Of a stretch of 64,000 nt of DNA, positions 55,393 through 64,000 are shown in pieces. Each line of letters opens with the position of its first letter. The first letter of the stretch is position 1. A program made the translations under genes and the position numbers. Source of the stretch: Alishewanella longhuensis. GTDB taxonomy: Bacteria; Pseudomonadota; Gammaproteobacteria; Enterobacterales; Alteromonadaceae. The stretch lies in contig NZ_BNAO01000004.1 in NCBI RefSeq assembly GCF_014653435.1, positions 132,402 through 196,401 of the forward strand. Direction: 5' to 3'. Under the pieces are notes generated by a model. It was not told the DNA's origin. It saw only the letters and a list, made by a program, of their open reading frames with translations, and did no database searches.

Positions 55393-57504
55393 ATGCAGTT
55401 ACCCCAGTTTTTCAGCAAATTTGACAAGTCCCACTTACAGCACTTAAAAGGTATAGGCACACCATTATTGATCGTGGCCGCCTTGGCAATGATTGTCCTG
55501 CCGTTACCACCATTGATGTTAGACGTGTTGTTTTCGTTCAATATTGCGCTGGCGCTGGTGGTGTTACTGGTCACCGTCTACACTAGGCGTCCGCTGGACT
55601 TTGGTATCTTTCCCAGCGTGTTACTCGTAGCAACTATTCTGCGTTTAGCCTTAAACGTTGCCAGTACCCGGGTGGTATTGCTAGAAGGTCACAATGGCGG
55701 TGATGCCGCGGGTAAAGTTATTGAAGCCTTTGGCTCCGTAGTGATCGGCGGCAACTATGCTGTGGGTATCGTGGTATTCCTAATCTTGATTATTATCAAC
55801 TTCGTGGTGGTGACCAAAGGTGCGGGGCGTATTGCCGAAGTATCCGCCCGTTTTACCTTAGATGCGATGCCAGGTAAACAAATGGCGATTGATGCTGATA
55901 TGAATGCCGGGTTAATTACGCAAGAAGAAGCCCGAGCTCGTCGTGAAGAAGTCACCAGTGAAGCTGATTTTTATGGCTCGATGGACGGTGCCAGTAAATT
56001 TGTAAAAGGTGACGCCATTGCCGGTATTGTTATTTTAGTGATTAACCTTATCGGTGGGCTCTTCATCGGTATGATTCAACATGGCTTAAGCTTTGGTGAT
56101 GCAATGGAAATCTATACCTTGCTGACCATTGGTGACGGCTTAGTGGCGCAGATCCCCGGCTTACTGCTTTCTATCGGTACTGCCATTATTGTTACCCGGC
56201 AAAATAAAGAAGGTGATTTGGGTAAACAAATGACCAGCCAGCTTGGTGATAATACCCAAGTCCTTTTCGTGGCGGCAGGGGTGATGACGTTAATGGGCAT
56301 AGTACCTGGCATGCCACATTTTGCCTTTTTGACTCTAGCGGCTTTATTAGGTGGCGTTGCTTTTTATGTAAAACGGTTGGCCACGACCAAAGCTACACAG
56401 CTGATGCCCAAAAATACTGCGGCAGGTGGTGAGCAAAGAACCGAGCTGCAAACAGTCAAAGAAATTGGGTGGGATGATGTACAAGGTGTAGATACCATTG
56501 GTTTAGAAGTGGGGTATCGGCTGATTCCGCTGGTAGATAAAGCACAAGGCGGCGAACTGCTTAATCGCATTAAGGGTGTTCGTAAAAAATTATCACAGGA
56601 ACTGGGGTTCCTGATCCCGCCTGTGCATATTCGTGACAACCTGGATTTAGAACCTAACAGCTATCGCGTTGCGTTAATGGGCGTAACAAATGGTGAAGGT
56701 GAATTAAGACATGACAACGAATTGGCGATTAATCCGGGCCAGGTATTCGGTACTGTGAAAGGTATTGCGACTAAAGATCCCGCTTTTGGCCTGGATGCGG
56801 TATGGATTAGTAAAGATCAGCGGGAACATGCGCAAACCTTGGGCTATACCGTGGTGGATGCAGCAACGGTCGTTGCGACTCATTTAAGCCAAATCCTGAC
56901 CAATAGTGCTGCAAGCTTACTTGGCCATGAAGAGGTACAGAATCTGCTAGACATGTTGGCGAAGCATTCACCCAAATTAGTGGAGGGTTTAGTACCTGAT
57001 ACCCTGCCGCTTACCGCAGTCGTGAAAGTGTTACAAAACTTATTGCATGAAGGGGTTCCTATTCGCGATATGCGAACCATAGTGCAAACCTTGGTTGAAT
57101 ATGGCGCTAAGAGTCAGGATGTCGATGTGTTAACCGCTGCTTGTCGTATTGCACTGCGTCGTTTAATAGTGCAAGAGGTCGTGGGGAGTAAGCAAGAAAT
57201 TCCGGTTATTACCTTTGCGCCAGAGCTTGAGCAAATGCTGCATCAGTCTATGCAGGCTGCCGGAAATGACGGTGCTGGCATAGAACCTGGGCTGGCTGAC
57301 CGCATTCAACAATCGTTACAGGAAGCGCATCAGAATCAGGAACTAAGCGGTGAAAGTGCGATAATGCTAACGTCAGGAATTTTACGCACAGTTATGGCAC
57401 GATTCGTGAAATACACTATTCCAGGATTGCGAGTGTTGTCTTATCAGGAAATACCAGACGACAAACAGATTCGCATTGTCAGTGTAATTGGCCAGTCGAA
57501 CTAG
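55393..57504 (+). CDS. flhA: flagellar export gate protein FlhA
   Basis: A 703-residue export-gate protein: about eight membrane helices in the first 325 residues, the FHIPEP-type motif region RFTLDAMPGKQMAIDADMNAG, and a large cytosolic substrate/chaperone docking domain. Full length for the family. Confidence 0.97.
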   Translation: MQLPQFFSKFDKSHLQHLKGIGTPLLIVAALAMIVLPLPPLMLDVLFSFNIALALVVLLVTVYTRRPLDFGIFPSVLLVATILRLALNVASTRVVLLEGHNGGDAAGKVIEAFGSVVIGGNYAVGIVVFLILIIINFVVVTKGAGRIAEVSARFTLDAMPGKQMAIDADMNAGLITQEEARARREEVTSEADFYGSMDGASKFVKGDAIAGIVILVINLIGGLFIGMIQHGLSFGDAMEIYTLLTIGDGLVAQIPGLLLSIGTAIIVTRQNKEGDLGKQMTSQLGDNTQVLFVAAGVMTLMGIVPGMPHFAFLTLAALLGGVAFYVKRLATTKATQLMPKNTAAGGEQRTELQTVKEIGWDDVQGVDTIGLEVGYRLIPLVDKAQGGELLNRIKGVRKKLSQELGFLIPPVHIRDNLDLEPNSYRVALMGVTNGEGELRHDNELAINPGQVFGTVKGIATKDPAFGLDAVWISKDQREHAQTLGYTVVDAATVVATHLSQILTNSAASLLGHEEVQNLLDMLAKHSPKLVEGLVPDTLPLTAVVKVLQNLLHEGVPIRDMRTIVQTLVEYGAKSQDVDVLTAACRIALRRLIVQEVVGSKQEIPVITFAPELEQMLHQSMQAAGNDGAGIEPGLADRIQQSLQEAHQNQELSGESAIMLTSGILRTVMARFVKYTIPGLRVLSYQEIPDDKQIRIVSVIGQSN

Positions 57505-57513
57505 GAGTAACTC

Positions 57514-58941
57514 ATGAAAATAAAACGCTTTGTTGCCAAAGATATGCGCAGCGCCCTGGCAGACGTTAAAGAGTTTCTTGGACCTGATGCCATTATTCTG
57601 TCGAATAAGAAAGTCCCCGAGGGTGTTGAGATAGTGGCAGCCATAGATGCAGAGCCAGCAGCTGTCAAACCTCGGCAGAGCGCGCCGGCAAAGGTGGTGG
57701 CAGAAGATATTACACCAGTAACCAGGCGTGCTGAGCCAAGACTAGACATTAAAGTCGACGATCAAAGTGACGCTGAGCCAGCCGACTCTTTACGTGCTTT
57801 ACTTGCCAGGCAAATGATTAAGCAGCAAGGTCGCGATATTGCTGCGGCACAAACGACAAAGCCAAAATTGACAGAGCCGAAAGTTAGTCGAGCGACACAG
57901 TTTGAGCGTCAAAACAATGACAACAATAGCAGCATGATGAGTGGTGCTATGCCAAATCAGTTGCAGGAGTTAAGCAAAGTACAGCAAGCACAGGCACAAC
58001 TCATGCAACAGCAATTTGCCCAGATGCAAAATGAAATGCTCTCCATGCGTCAGCTATTGCAGCATCAGGTATCTGGATTAATGTGGCAGGATTTGGCGCG
58101 TAAAGAGCCGGTGCGTGCCTTAGTGATCGAAAACTTAAAGCAATTAGGATTATCAGAGCAAATAGCTGATCAATTAGCTTGTTTTATGCCAGATGATTTA
58201 AATGCAGCCGATGCTTGGGATACCGCATTAGAGTTACTAAGTGGTCAACTGACAACGACAAACGACGATATTTTACGTCGAGGTGGTATTATTGCACTGG
58301 TCGGGCCAACTGGTGTGGGTAAGACAACAACGGTTGCTAAGCTAGCAGCTGGTTTTGCCAAACGGCATGGCGTTGATCAGGTGGCTTTAATCACTACCGA
58401 TTGTTTTCGTATCGGTGCTTTTGAACAATTAGCGACTTTTGGGCGCATTATTGGTTGTCCAGTGAAGCAAGCGAAAGACAGTGAAGAGCTATCAATATTG
58501 TTGAATCAGTTGCAACAGCGTAAACTTATTCTAATCGATACGGCAGGCATGAGTCAGCGCGATCTTCGGCTAGCTGAGAAACTGGCGTCTTTAGTACACA
58601 ATTCTCGTGTTAAAATAAAAAGTTATCTGGTATTGTCTGCAACAGCACAAGCTAAAGTTATGCAAGAAAGCGTACAGCAATTTAAACGGATCGGTTTGTC
58701 TGGTTGTATTTTCACCAAGTTGGACGAGTGTCTTAGCTTAGGTGAGGTAATAAATGTTGCTATCCAAAATGCATTGCCTGTTAGCTATCTGACCAACGGC
58801 CAGCGTGTACCAGAGGATATTTGTATTGCCGATGCCGTTACCCTGGTGAAGGACGCTGAGCAGTTACGCCAGCAACACAGTGGTGATACGCATCAATGGT
58901 ATCAAGATGATTCTAGCCGGGTAGAAGCAGTTTATGCGTGA
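57514..58941 (+). CDS. flhF: SRP-type GTPase FlhF, polar flagellar placement
   Basis: A 475-residue protein: basic N-terminus MKIKRFVAKDMRSAL, a variable Gln-rich linker, then the SRP NG domain with GPTGVGKTTTVAKLA near residue 263, ITTDCFRIGA, LIDTAGMSQRD and TKLDE. FlhF recruits early flagellar components to the pole. Overlaps fleN by eight bases. Confidence 0.95.
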   Translation: MKIKRFVAKDMRSALADVKEFLGPDAIILSNKKVPEGVEIVAAIDAEPAAVKPRQSAPAKVVAEDITPVTRRAEPRLDIKVDDQSDAEPADSLRALLARQMIKQQGRDIAAAQTTKPKLTEPKVSRATQFERQNNDNNSSMMSGAMPNQLQELSKVQQAQAQLMQQQFAQMQNEMLSMRQLLQHQVSGLMWQDLARKEPVRALVIENLKQLGLSEQIADQLACFMPDDLNAADAWDTALELLSGQLTTTNDDILRRGGIIALVGPTGVGKTTTVAKLAAGFAKRHGVDQVALITTDCFRIGAFEQLATFGRIIGCPVKQAKDSEELSILLNQLQQRKLILIDTAGMSQRDLRLAEKLASLVHNSRVKIKSYLVLSATAQAKVMQESVQQFKRIGLSGCIFTKLDECLSLGEVINVAIQNALPVSYLTNGQRVPEDICIADAVTLVKDAEQLRQQHSGDTHQWYQDDSSRVEAVYA

Positions 58942-59800
58942 CGATGTAATAGCAGATGATCAAGCCAGTGGCCTAAGACAAATGAAGAAACAAATGGTGA
59001 AGGTAATCTCAGTAACCGGTGGTAAGGGCGGCGTAGGTAAAACTAACGTTACCCTTAACCTTGCTATGGCACTTGCTCAGTTGGGTAAAAAGGTGCTGGT
59101 TCTGGACGCCGATTTAGGCTTGGCCAATTGTGACGTTATGTTAGGGCTTCGAGTAGAAAAAAACCTCTCACATTTACTCGCAGGAACAGCCTCGTTGGAT
59201 GATATTCTGGTTGAAGGCCCTTTTGGTATCAAGATTGTCCCTGCCACCTCGGGTAGTCAGAATATGACTGAGCTTTCTCAAGTGGAACATGCCAGTTTAA
59301 TTAGAGCCTTTAGCGAGTTACAAACACCGGTTGACGTGTTATTAGTAGATACGGCTGCTGGTATTTCGGATATGGTATTAAGCTTTTCCAGGGCCTCACA
59401 GGATGTGCTTGTTGTGGTTTGCGATGAACCCTCTTCCATCACTGATGCCTACGCTTTGATGAAAATACTTAGCCGGGATCATGGTGTAGATAAATTCAAA
59501 ATTGTTGCCAATATGGTACGCAGCCTGAAAGAAGGGCACGAATTATTTGCTAAACTTACCCGGGTAACAGACCGGTTTTTGGATGTGAGTTTAGAGTTAG
59601 TTGCAACAGTGCCGCATGATGAAAATGTGCGAAAAGCGGCACGCAAACAAAAAGCTTTTATTGAAGCCTTTCCGAAAACTCCTGCTAGTATGGCAATTAA
59701 GACATTGGCGCTAAAAGCGGTTAAGTGGCCGCTGCCAAGTAGTGCATCAGGGCATTTAGAGTTTTTTTTAGAACAATTAGTGCAGCCGCAGTCTGACTAA
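58934..59800 (+). CDS. fleN: MinD-like ATPase FleN/FlhG, flagellar number control
   Basis: A 288-residue P-loop ATPase with deviant Walker A TGGKGGVGKTN, LVLDADLGLANCDVMLGL, LLVDTAAGISDMVL and a C-terminal amphipathic segment. It limits flagellar number by opposing FlhF and FlrA activity. Overlap with flhF indicates coupling. Confidence 0.93.
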   Translation: MRDDVIADDQASGLRQMKKQMVKVISVTGGKGGVGKTNVTLNLAMALAQLGKKVLVLDADLGLANCDVMLGLRVEKNLSHLLAGTASLDDILVEGPFGIKIVPATSGSQNMTELSQVEHASLIRAFSELQTPVDVLLVDTAAGISDMVLSFSRASQDVLVVVCDEPSSITDAYALMKILSRDHGVDKFKIVANMVRSLKEGHELFAKLTRVTDRFLDVSLELVATVPHDENVRKAARKQKAFIEAFPKTPASMAIKTLALKAVKWPLPSSASGHLEFFLEQLVQPQSD

Positions 59801-59809
59801 GGGGGACCT

Positions 59810-60529
59810 GTGAACAGTAAGGTGGCCGCTTATGGTGGTATAGACCACACGCAACAACTGGTGGAGCGGCATGCTTCACTGGTTAAACGTATTGCTTATC
59901 ATCTATTGGCCCGTCTCCCGGCCAGTGTGCAGGTAGACGACTTAATTCAGTCCGGCATGATAGGTCTAATCGAAGCTGCAAAAAACTTTGATGGCAGCAA
60001 AGGCGCGAGTTTTGAGACCTTCGCTGGTATTCGTATTCGTGGCTCTATGCTGGATGAAATTCGCCGTGGTGACTGGACTCCTCGCTCCGTACATCGCAAT
60101 GCCAGGTTAATAGCCGATACTATTGCTGAACTTGAAGCTATACTAGGCAGAGATGTAAAAGATCATGAAGTTGCAGAAAAACTTGCTATCTCTTTAGATG
60201 AATATCATCATATGCTATGTGACGTTAGCTCTGGTCGTATTATTGGTATAGAGGATCTGGGTATTTCTGAAGATGTGTTAGTTACATCAGATGACATAGA
60301 CACTGACCAGCTGTACCATGAACAAGCAAATAGCGCTTTCAGTGAAGCTTTGGCAAAAAATATCAGTAGCTTGCCAGAGCGTGAGGCGTTAGTTCTGTCA
60401 CTTTATTATAATGATGAGCTAAACTTGAAAGAGATCGGGGCGGTGCTGGATGTCAGCGAGTCACGGATCAGTCAGATTCATAGTCAGGCATTGGTGCGTT
60501 TAAAAGCCCGAATGCAGGCTTGGTTGTAA
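59810..60529 (+). CDS. fliA: flagellar sigma factor FliA (sigma-28)
   Basis: A 239-residue sigma factor: region 2 with LPASVQVDDLIQSGMIGLIEAA and FETFAGIRIRGSMLDEIR, region 4 with LPEREALVLSLYYNDELNLKEIG and SESRISQIHSQAL. GTG start after GGGGG. Transcribes late genes. Confidence 0.96.
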   Translation: MNSKVAAYGGIDHTQQLVERHASLVKRIAYHLLARLPASVQVDDLIQSGMIGLIEAAKNFDGSKGASFETFAGIRIRGSMLDEIRRGDWTPRSVHRNARLIADTIAELEAILGRDVKDHEVAEKLAISLDEYHHMLCDVSSGRIIGIEDLGISEDVLVTSDDIDTDQLYHEQANSAFSEALAKNISSLPEREALVLSLYYNDELNLKEIGAVLDVSESRISQIHSQALVRLKARMQAWL

Positions 60530-60571
60530 TGCATCCTGAATGGCGGGATGACTTTCTCTTCGGAGGGGACT

Positions 60572-60955
60572 TTGGATAAAAATATGAAAATTCTCGTAGT
60601 CGACGATTTTTCGACCATGAGACGTATCATTAAAAACCTATTGCGCGATCTTGGTTTTACAAATATTTCAGAAGCTGACGATGGCAGCACGGCACTGCCG
60701 ATGCTACAAAGCGGAGATTTTGACTTTGTGGTAACAGACTGGAATATGCCTGGTATGCAAGGTATAGACTTATTGCGGGCAATTCGTGCTGATGCAAAGC
60801 TAAAGCACATACCCGTATTAATGGTTACCGCCGAAGCTAAAAAGGAACAGATCATTGCGGCAGCGCAAGCTGGTGTAAATGGTTATATCGTCAAACCTTT
60901 TACTGCGGCGACGTTACAGGAAAAGCTGGCGAAAGTATTTGAGCGGATCGGTTAG
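60572..60955 (+). CDS. cheY: chemotaxis response regulator CheY
   Basis: A 127-residue single-domain receiver: [20 protein letters not shown], phospho-acceptor Asp56 in [22 protein letters not shown] and Lys in [14 protein letters not shown] at 60572 is preferred, giving [12 protein letters not shown] as in close relatives; GGAGGGG lies five bases upstream. An ATG at 60584 is the alternative. Binds FliM when phosphorylated. Confidence 0.93.
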   Translation: MDKNMKILVVDDFSTMRRIIKNLLRDLGFTNISEADDGSTALPMLQSGDFDFVVTDWNMPGMQGIDLLRAIRADAKLKHIPVLMVTAEAKKEQIIAAAQAGVNGYIVKPFTAATLQEKLAKVFERIG

Positions 60956-60980
60956 GCCGTATCTTCCAAGGAGTAAAGCC

Positions 60981-61733
60981 ATGCCTGAGACTACGGTCCC
61001 ACTTATTACGCTTGAACAAGCCAAAGAACTAGTCCAATTATTGGAAATGGGAGAGCAGGATATCGCAAACCAGCTGGTACAACAGCTTGGTTTGCCCGGT
61101 TCTTCTGAACTCTTTGCTGAGGTGGGGAAATTAACCCGGCAGCTCCATGATTCACTTAAAAACTTTCAGATAGATCCCTCCTTAAGTAACATTCTGGAAG
61201 AGGATATCCCTGACGCTAAAAAGCGACTTAACCATGTCATTGATATGACAGAGCAAGCGGCTAATCGTACCATGGACGCCGTTGAGTCGTGTTTACCAAT
61301 AGCGGACCAGATTAGTGCTCAATTAAACCAGCTCATGCCACAGTGGCAACGGTTGATGAACCGGGATTTAGAACTGGGTGAGTTTAAAACCTTATGCCAC
61401 GGTATCGATAGTTTCTTATTACAGACGGTGGCTGAGTCTACTCGTTTGAATAATTTACTGACTGACGTGTTGATGGCGCAGGATTATCAGGATTTAACCG
61501 GGCAAATTCTACGGCGTGTGATTGAGCTGGTGCGGGAAGTAGAAGAAAGCCTAATTGGCTTATTAACTGCTTTTGGTAATGCGAATCCCAAACTGCTGGA
61601 ACAAAAGCCGACGAAAAGCAAACCTAAAACAGCGGTTACCGCTGAAGGCCCCATTATTGATGCCGCTGAGCGGAATGATGTTGTTTCCGGGCAGGATGAC
61701 GTTGATGATTTACTGTCGAGCTTAGGTTTTTAA
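60981..61733 (+). CDS. cheZ: CheY-P phosphatase CheZ
   Basis: A 250-residue helical-bundle phosphatase: LMAQDYQDLTGQILRRVIEL contains the catalytic Gln region, and the C-terminal DVDDLLSSLGF is the CheY-binding peptide. AAGGAG at 60968-60973 fixes the ATG at 60981. Confidence 0.94.
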   Translation: MPETTVPLITLEQAKELVQLLEMGEQDIANQLVQQLGLPGSSELFAEVGKLTRQLHDSLKNFQIDPSLSNILEEDIPDAKKRLNHVIDMTEQAANRTMDAVESCLPIADQISAQLNQLMPQWQRLMNRDLELGEFKTLCHGIDSFLLQTVAESTRLNNLLTDVLMAQDYQDLTGQILRRVIELVREVEESLIGLLTAFGNANPKLLEQKPTKSKPKTAVTAEGPIIDAAERNDVVSGQDDVDDLLSSLGF

Positions 61734-61748
61734 CAGAGGTGTCTGCAG

Positions 61749-63875
61749 ATGAGTTTTGATATGGATGAAGATATTCTTCAGGATTTTCTGGTAGAAGCCG
61801 GTGAAATTCTGGAGTTGTTGCAAGAGCAGCTCGTTGAGTTAGAGAATAATCCTCAAGACGCCGCTTTGCTTAATGCTATTTTCCGTGGCTTCCATACAGT
61901 GAAAGGTGGTGCGGGTTTTCTGTCACTGACTGAACTGGTTGACGCTTGCCACGGTGCAGAGAACGTGTTTGATATTTTACGTACTGGCAAACGTAGCATT
62001 ACACCTGAGCTTATGGACACCATCTTACAAGCACTGGATGCAGTAAATGGGATGTTTACAGAGGTCAATGCCAAACAACCTTTAACACCGGCAGCACCTG
62101 AGTTATTGGCTGCATTACACTATTACAGTGAGCCTGAAACTGCAGGCGAGGTGGCGCCTGTCGCTGTTAAAGCGCCCGAGCCGGTGAAAACCCCTGAACC
62201 TCAGCATACCAAGCCTGTTACAGCAGACACTGATAATCAGGACATTGAAAGTATTACTGAAGATGAATTCGAGCGAATGCTTGATGAATTGCATGGTGCT
62301 AAGGCTCCTGGTCAAGCGGTAACAGCAGTTGCTACCCCAAGTAATGCAGCCTCTGGCGATGATATTACTGACGATGAATTCGAAGCGTTACTTGATCAAC
62401 TTCATGGCAAAGGTAGCTTCAAAGCAGAGAAGCCTGCCGATGCTGCTCCGGCACCCATTACCAACTCAGGTAATAGTGGTGACGATATTTCTGACGACGA
62501 ATTTGAAGCGCTTCTTGATCAGTTACATGGCAAGGGTAAGGCACCTATCGTTGTGTCGAAACCCAATTCAGAGCCTGTCAGTGCGCCCGCACCTGTCACA
62601 CCTTCTCCGGTACCGGCAAAAGCAGCAGATACTCCGCCAGCGCCTGTGGCAGATAAGGCTGCTGCGGCGGCTGAAACCACAGTGCGTGTTGATACAAAGC
62701 GGCTTGACCAGATTATGAATATGGTAGGTGAGCTGGTGCTGGTACGTAACCGGTTAGTCAGTCTGTCGGGTACGGCGCAAAATGAAGAAATGAGCAAAGC
62801 CATCGCAAATCTGGACGTAGTGACCGCTGATATTCAAGGCGCGGTGATGAAAACCCGGATGCAGCCTATTAAAAAGGTTTTCGGTCGTTTCCCCCGGGTT
62901 GTACGTGATTTAGCACGCTCCTTGAAAAAAGACATCGATCTGGTTTTGGAAGGCGAAGAAACTGATTTAGATAAAAACTTGGTTGAGGCTCTGGCTGATC
63001 CGCTGGTGCATTTGGTTAGAAACTCGGTAGATCATGGCATCGAAATGCCTGAAGTGCGCCAAGCAGCAGGAAAGCCACGAACCGGTGTTGTTAAGTTAGC
63101 GGCAACTCAGGCAGGGGATCATATTTTACTAACCATCCAAGACGATGGTGCAGGAATGGATCCTGAGAAACTAAAAGGTCTGGCTATTAAACGTGGTGTT
63201 ATTGATGCTGATGCTGCGACCAGAATGTCTGATACTGAAGCCTTTAATCTGATTTTTGCCCCTGGTTTTTCTACCAAAGAGCAAATATCGGATATCTCGG
63301 GTCGTGGTGTGGGTATGGATGTGGTGAAAACCAAAATTACCCAGCTAAACGGCACTGTGCATATCCACTCCAAGCTGGGTGAAGGTACCTTGCTGGAAAT
63401 TAAAGTACCACTCACGCTAGCTATTTTACCGACCTTAATGGTAATGGTAGGCAAGCAAACTTTTGCTTTACCCTTAGCTGGTGTGAATGAAATCTTCCAT
63501 CTTGATCTGGCAAAAACTAACATCGTTGATGGTCAATTGACGATAGTGGTTAGGAACAAAGCCATACCGCTCTTTTATCTCGAGCACTGGCTGGTTAAAG
63601 GTTCAGATAGAAAAATACGGCGTGAACAAGGCCATGTGGTGATCGTGCAGATTGGTACACAGCAGGTTGGTTTTGTAGTCGATCAGTTAATTGGTCAAGA
63701 AGAAGTGGTGATTAAAGCGCTTGATGCCTTACTGCAGGGAACCCCTGGAATGGCCGGTGCAACTATTACCTCTGATGGCGGTATAGCCTTGATTTTAGAT
63801 GTGCCCAACTTGCTAAAACATTATGCCAAGAAATCTAAGGTTAAATTTGAGCGGTTTAATAAACTGCATGCTTAA
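61749..63875 (+). CDS. cheA: chemotaxis histidine kinase CheA
   Basis: A 708-residue kinase. P1 HPt has [16 protein letters not shown] with His49. Residues about 165-265 hold three copies of an acidic [IS]xDDEFExLLDQLHG motif (in place of an obvious P2 domain) within a Pro/Ala linker. The dimerisation helix, ATPase ([25 protein letters not shown]) and CheW-like P5 domain ([18 protein letters not shown]) complete it. Confidence 0.96.
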   Translation: MSFDMDEDILQDFLVEAGEILELLQEQLVELENNPQDAALLNAIFRGFHTVKGGAGFLSLTELVDACHGAENVFDILRTGKRSITPELMDTILQALDAVNGMFTEVNAKQPLTPAAPELLAALHYYSEPETAGEVAPVAVKAPEPVKTPEPQHTKPVTADTDNQDIESITEDEFERMLDELHGAKAPGQAVTAVATPSNAASGDDITDDEFEALLDQLHGKGSFKAEKPADAAPAPITNSGNSGDDISDDEFEALLDQLHGKGKAPIVVSKPNSEPVSAPAPVTPSPVPAKAADTPPAPVADKAAAAAETTVRVDTKRLDQIMNMVGELVLVRNRLVSLSGTAQNEEMSKAIANLDVVTADIQGAVMKTRMQPIKKVFGRFPRVVRDLARSLKKDIDLVLEGEETDLDKNLVEALADPLVHLVRNSVDHGIEMPEVRQAAGKPRTGVVKLAATQAGDHILLTIQDDGAGMDPEKLKGLAIKRGVIDADAATRMSDTEAFNLIFAPGFSTKEQISDISGRGVGMDVVKTKITQLNGTVHIHSKLGEGTLLEIKVPLTLAILPTLMVMVGKQTFALPLAGVNEIFHLDLAKTNIVDGQLTIVVRNKAIPLFYLEHWLVKGSDRKIRREQGHVVIVQIGTQQVGFVVDQLIGQEEVVIKALDALLQGTPGMAGATITSDGGIALILDVPNLLKHYAKKSKVKFERFNKLHA
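62250..62537 (+). repeat. three imperfect repeats within cheA encoding DDEFExLLDQLHG
   Basis: Coding repeats at 62250-62300, 62361-62414 and 62484-62537. The last two are near identical in protein ([18 protein letters not shown] form) and the first is more diverged ([17 protein letters not shown]). Nucleotide differences at third positions show selection on the peptide. Spacers are Pro/Ala-rich. Confidence 0.85.
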
Positions 63876-63886
63876 GTGAGAGTGGC

Positions 63887-64000
63887 ATGACCATTAGGGT
63901 TTTGATTGTTGATGACTCCAGCTTCTTCCGACGTAGGCTCACCGAAATATTGTCGGCTGATGCAGAGTTAGAGGTGATAGACACTGCTAACAATGGTCGT
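63887..64000 (+). CDS. cheB: chemotaxis methylesterase CheB, start only
   Basis: The last 38 codons of the window begin [20 protein letters not shown], the receiver start of CheB with its acidic pair and following Ser-Ser. The gene continues beyond the window. Position after cheA agrees. A CheY-like or CheV protein is less likely. Confidence 0.85.
   Translation, partial: MTIRVLIVDDSSFFRRRLTEILSADAELEVIDTANNGR

Overview
The window looks like a chromosomal segment of a polar-flagellated gammaproteobacterium. The fliS/fliT - glycosylation island - flrABC - fliEFGHIJKLMNOPQR-flhB - flhAF-fleN-fliA - cheYZAB order, the FlrA/FlrB/FlrC cascade with sigma-54 promoters, and the protein sequences suggest an Alteromonadales/Chromatiales relative (the Rheinheimera/Alishewanella/Shewanella sphere). 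This placement is inference from gene order and protein style. I see no rRNA, tRNA, CRISPR array or insertion sequence, and no gene-free stretch longer than 300 bases (the longest is 35978-36200).

Region 1 (1-3440) is the end of a flagellin-chaperone block: the 3' part of fliS, a FliT-like chaperone, and a large Maf-type flagellin glycosyltransferase. Region 2 (3500-21479) is an accessory glycan island. It holds a TagF-like CDP-glycerol glycerophosphotransferase homologue. A minus-strand set of GT2, asparagine-synthetase-like amidotransferase and TagD-like cytidylyltransferase genes follows, then two plus-strand transferases. Next comes a CDP-deoxysugar pathway (rfbF, rfbG, RmlC-like epimerase, C-methyltransferase, DegT aminotransferase, methyltransferase, N-formyltransferase). 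The region ends with WbqC-like, CmcI-like and two paralogous FkbM-like genes.

Region 3 (21555-35977, all minus strand, mostly overlapping or nearly abutting genes) reads as one operon. It begins with the full pseudaminic acid set pseB-C-F-G-I-H. An acyl-carrier module (ACP, AMP-ligase, ketoreductase-like SDR), an unknown protein and a divergent formyltransferase follow. Then come four consecutive genes whose families match the Campylobacter jejuni Cj1415-Cj1418 cytidine diphosphoramidate pathway: CysC-like kinase, PEP-synthase-like glutamine kinase, class I amidotransferase and cytidylyltransferase. A TylF-like methyltransferase ends the run. I consider this the most notable system in the window: a phosphoramidate donor pathway apparently co-transcribed with pseudaminic acid synthesis inside a flagellar locus.

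Region 4 (36201-64000, plus strand) starts with a short orphan flagellin-like gene and a strong hairpin. It continues with flrA (probable sigma-70 promoter), flrBC (sigma-54 promoter at 38627), fliE to flhB (sigma-54 promoter at 41339), flhA-flhF-fleN-fliA (sigma-54 promoter at 55339), then cheY, cheZ, cheA and the start of cheB. It encodes the regulators, MS-ring, switch, export apparatus, sigma-28, placement proteins and chemotaxis core of one polar flagellum.

Overall model (inference): the island makes several cytidylyl-activated donors (CMP-pseudaminate, CDP-deoxysugar, probably CDP-glycerol, and a 3'-phospho-CDP-amidate). Transferases then assemble a decorated glycan that Maf may start on flagellin. 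An O-antigen or capsule destination cannot be excluded from sequence alone.
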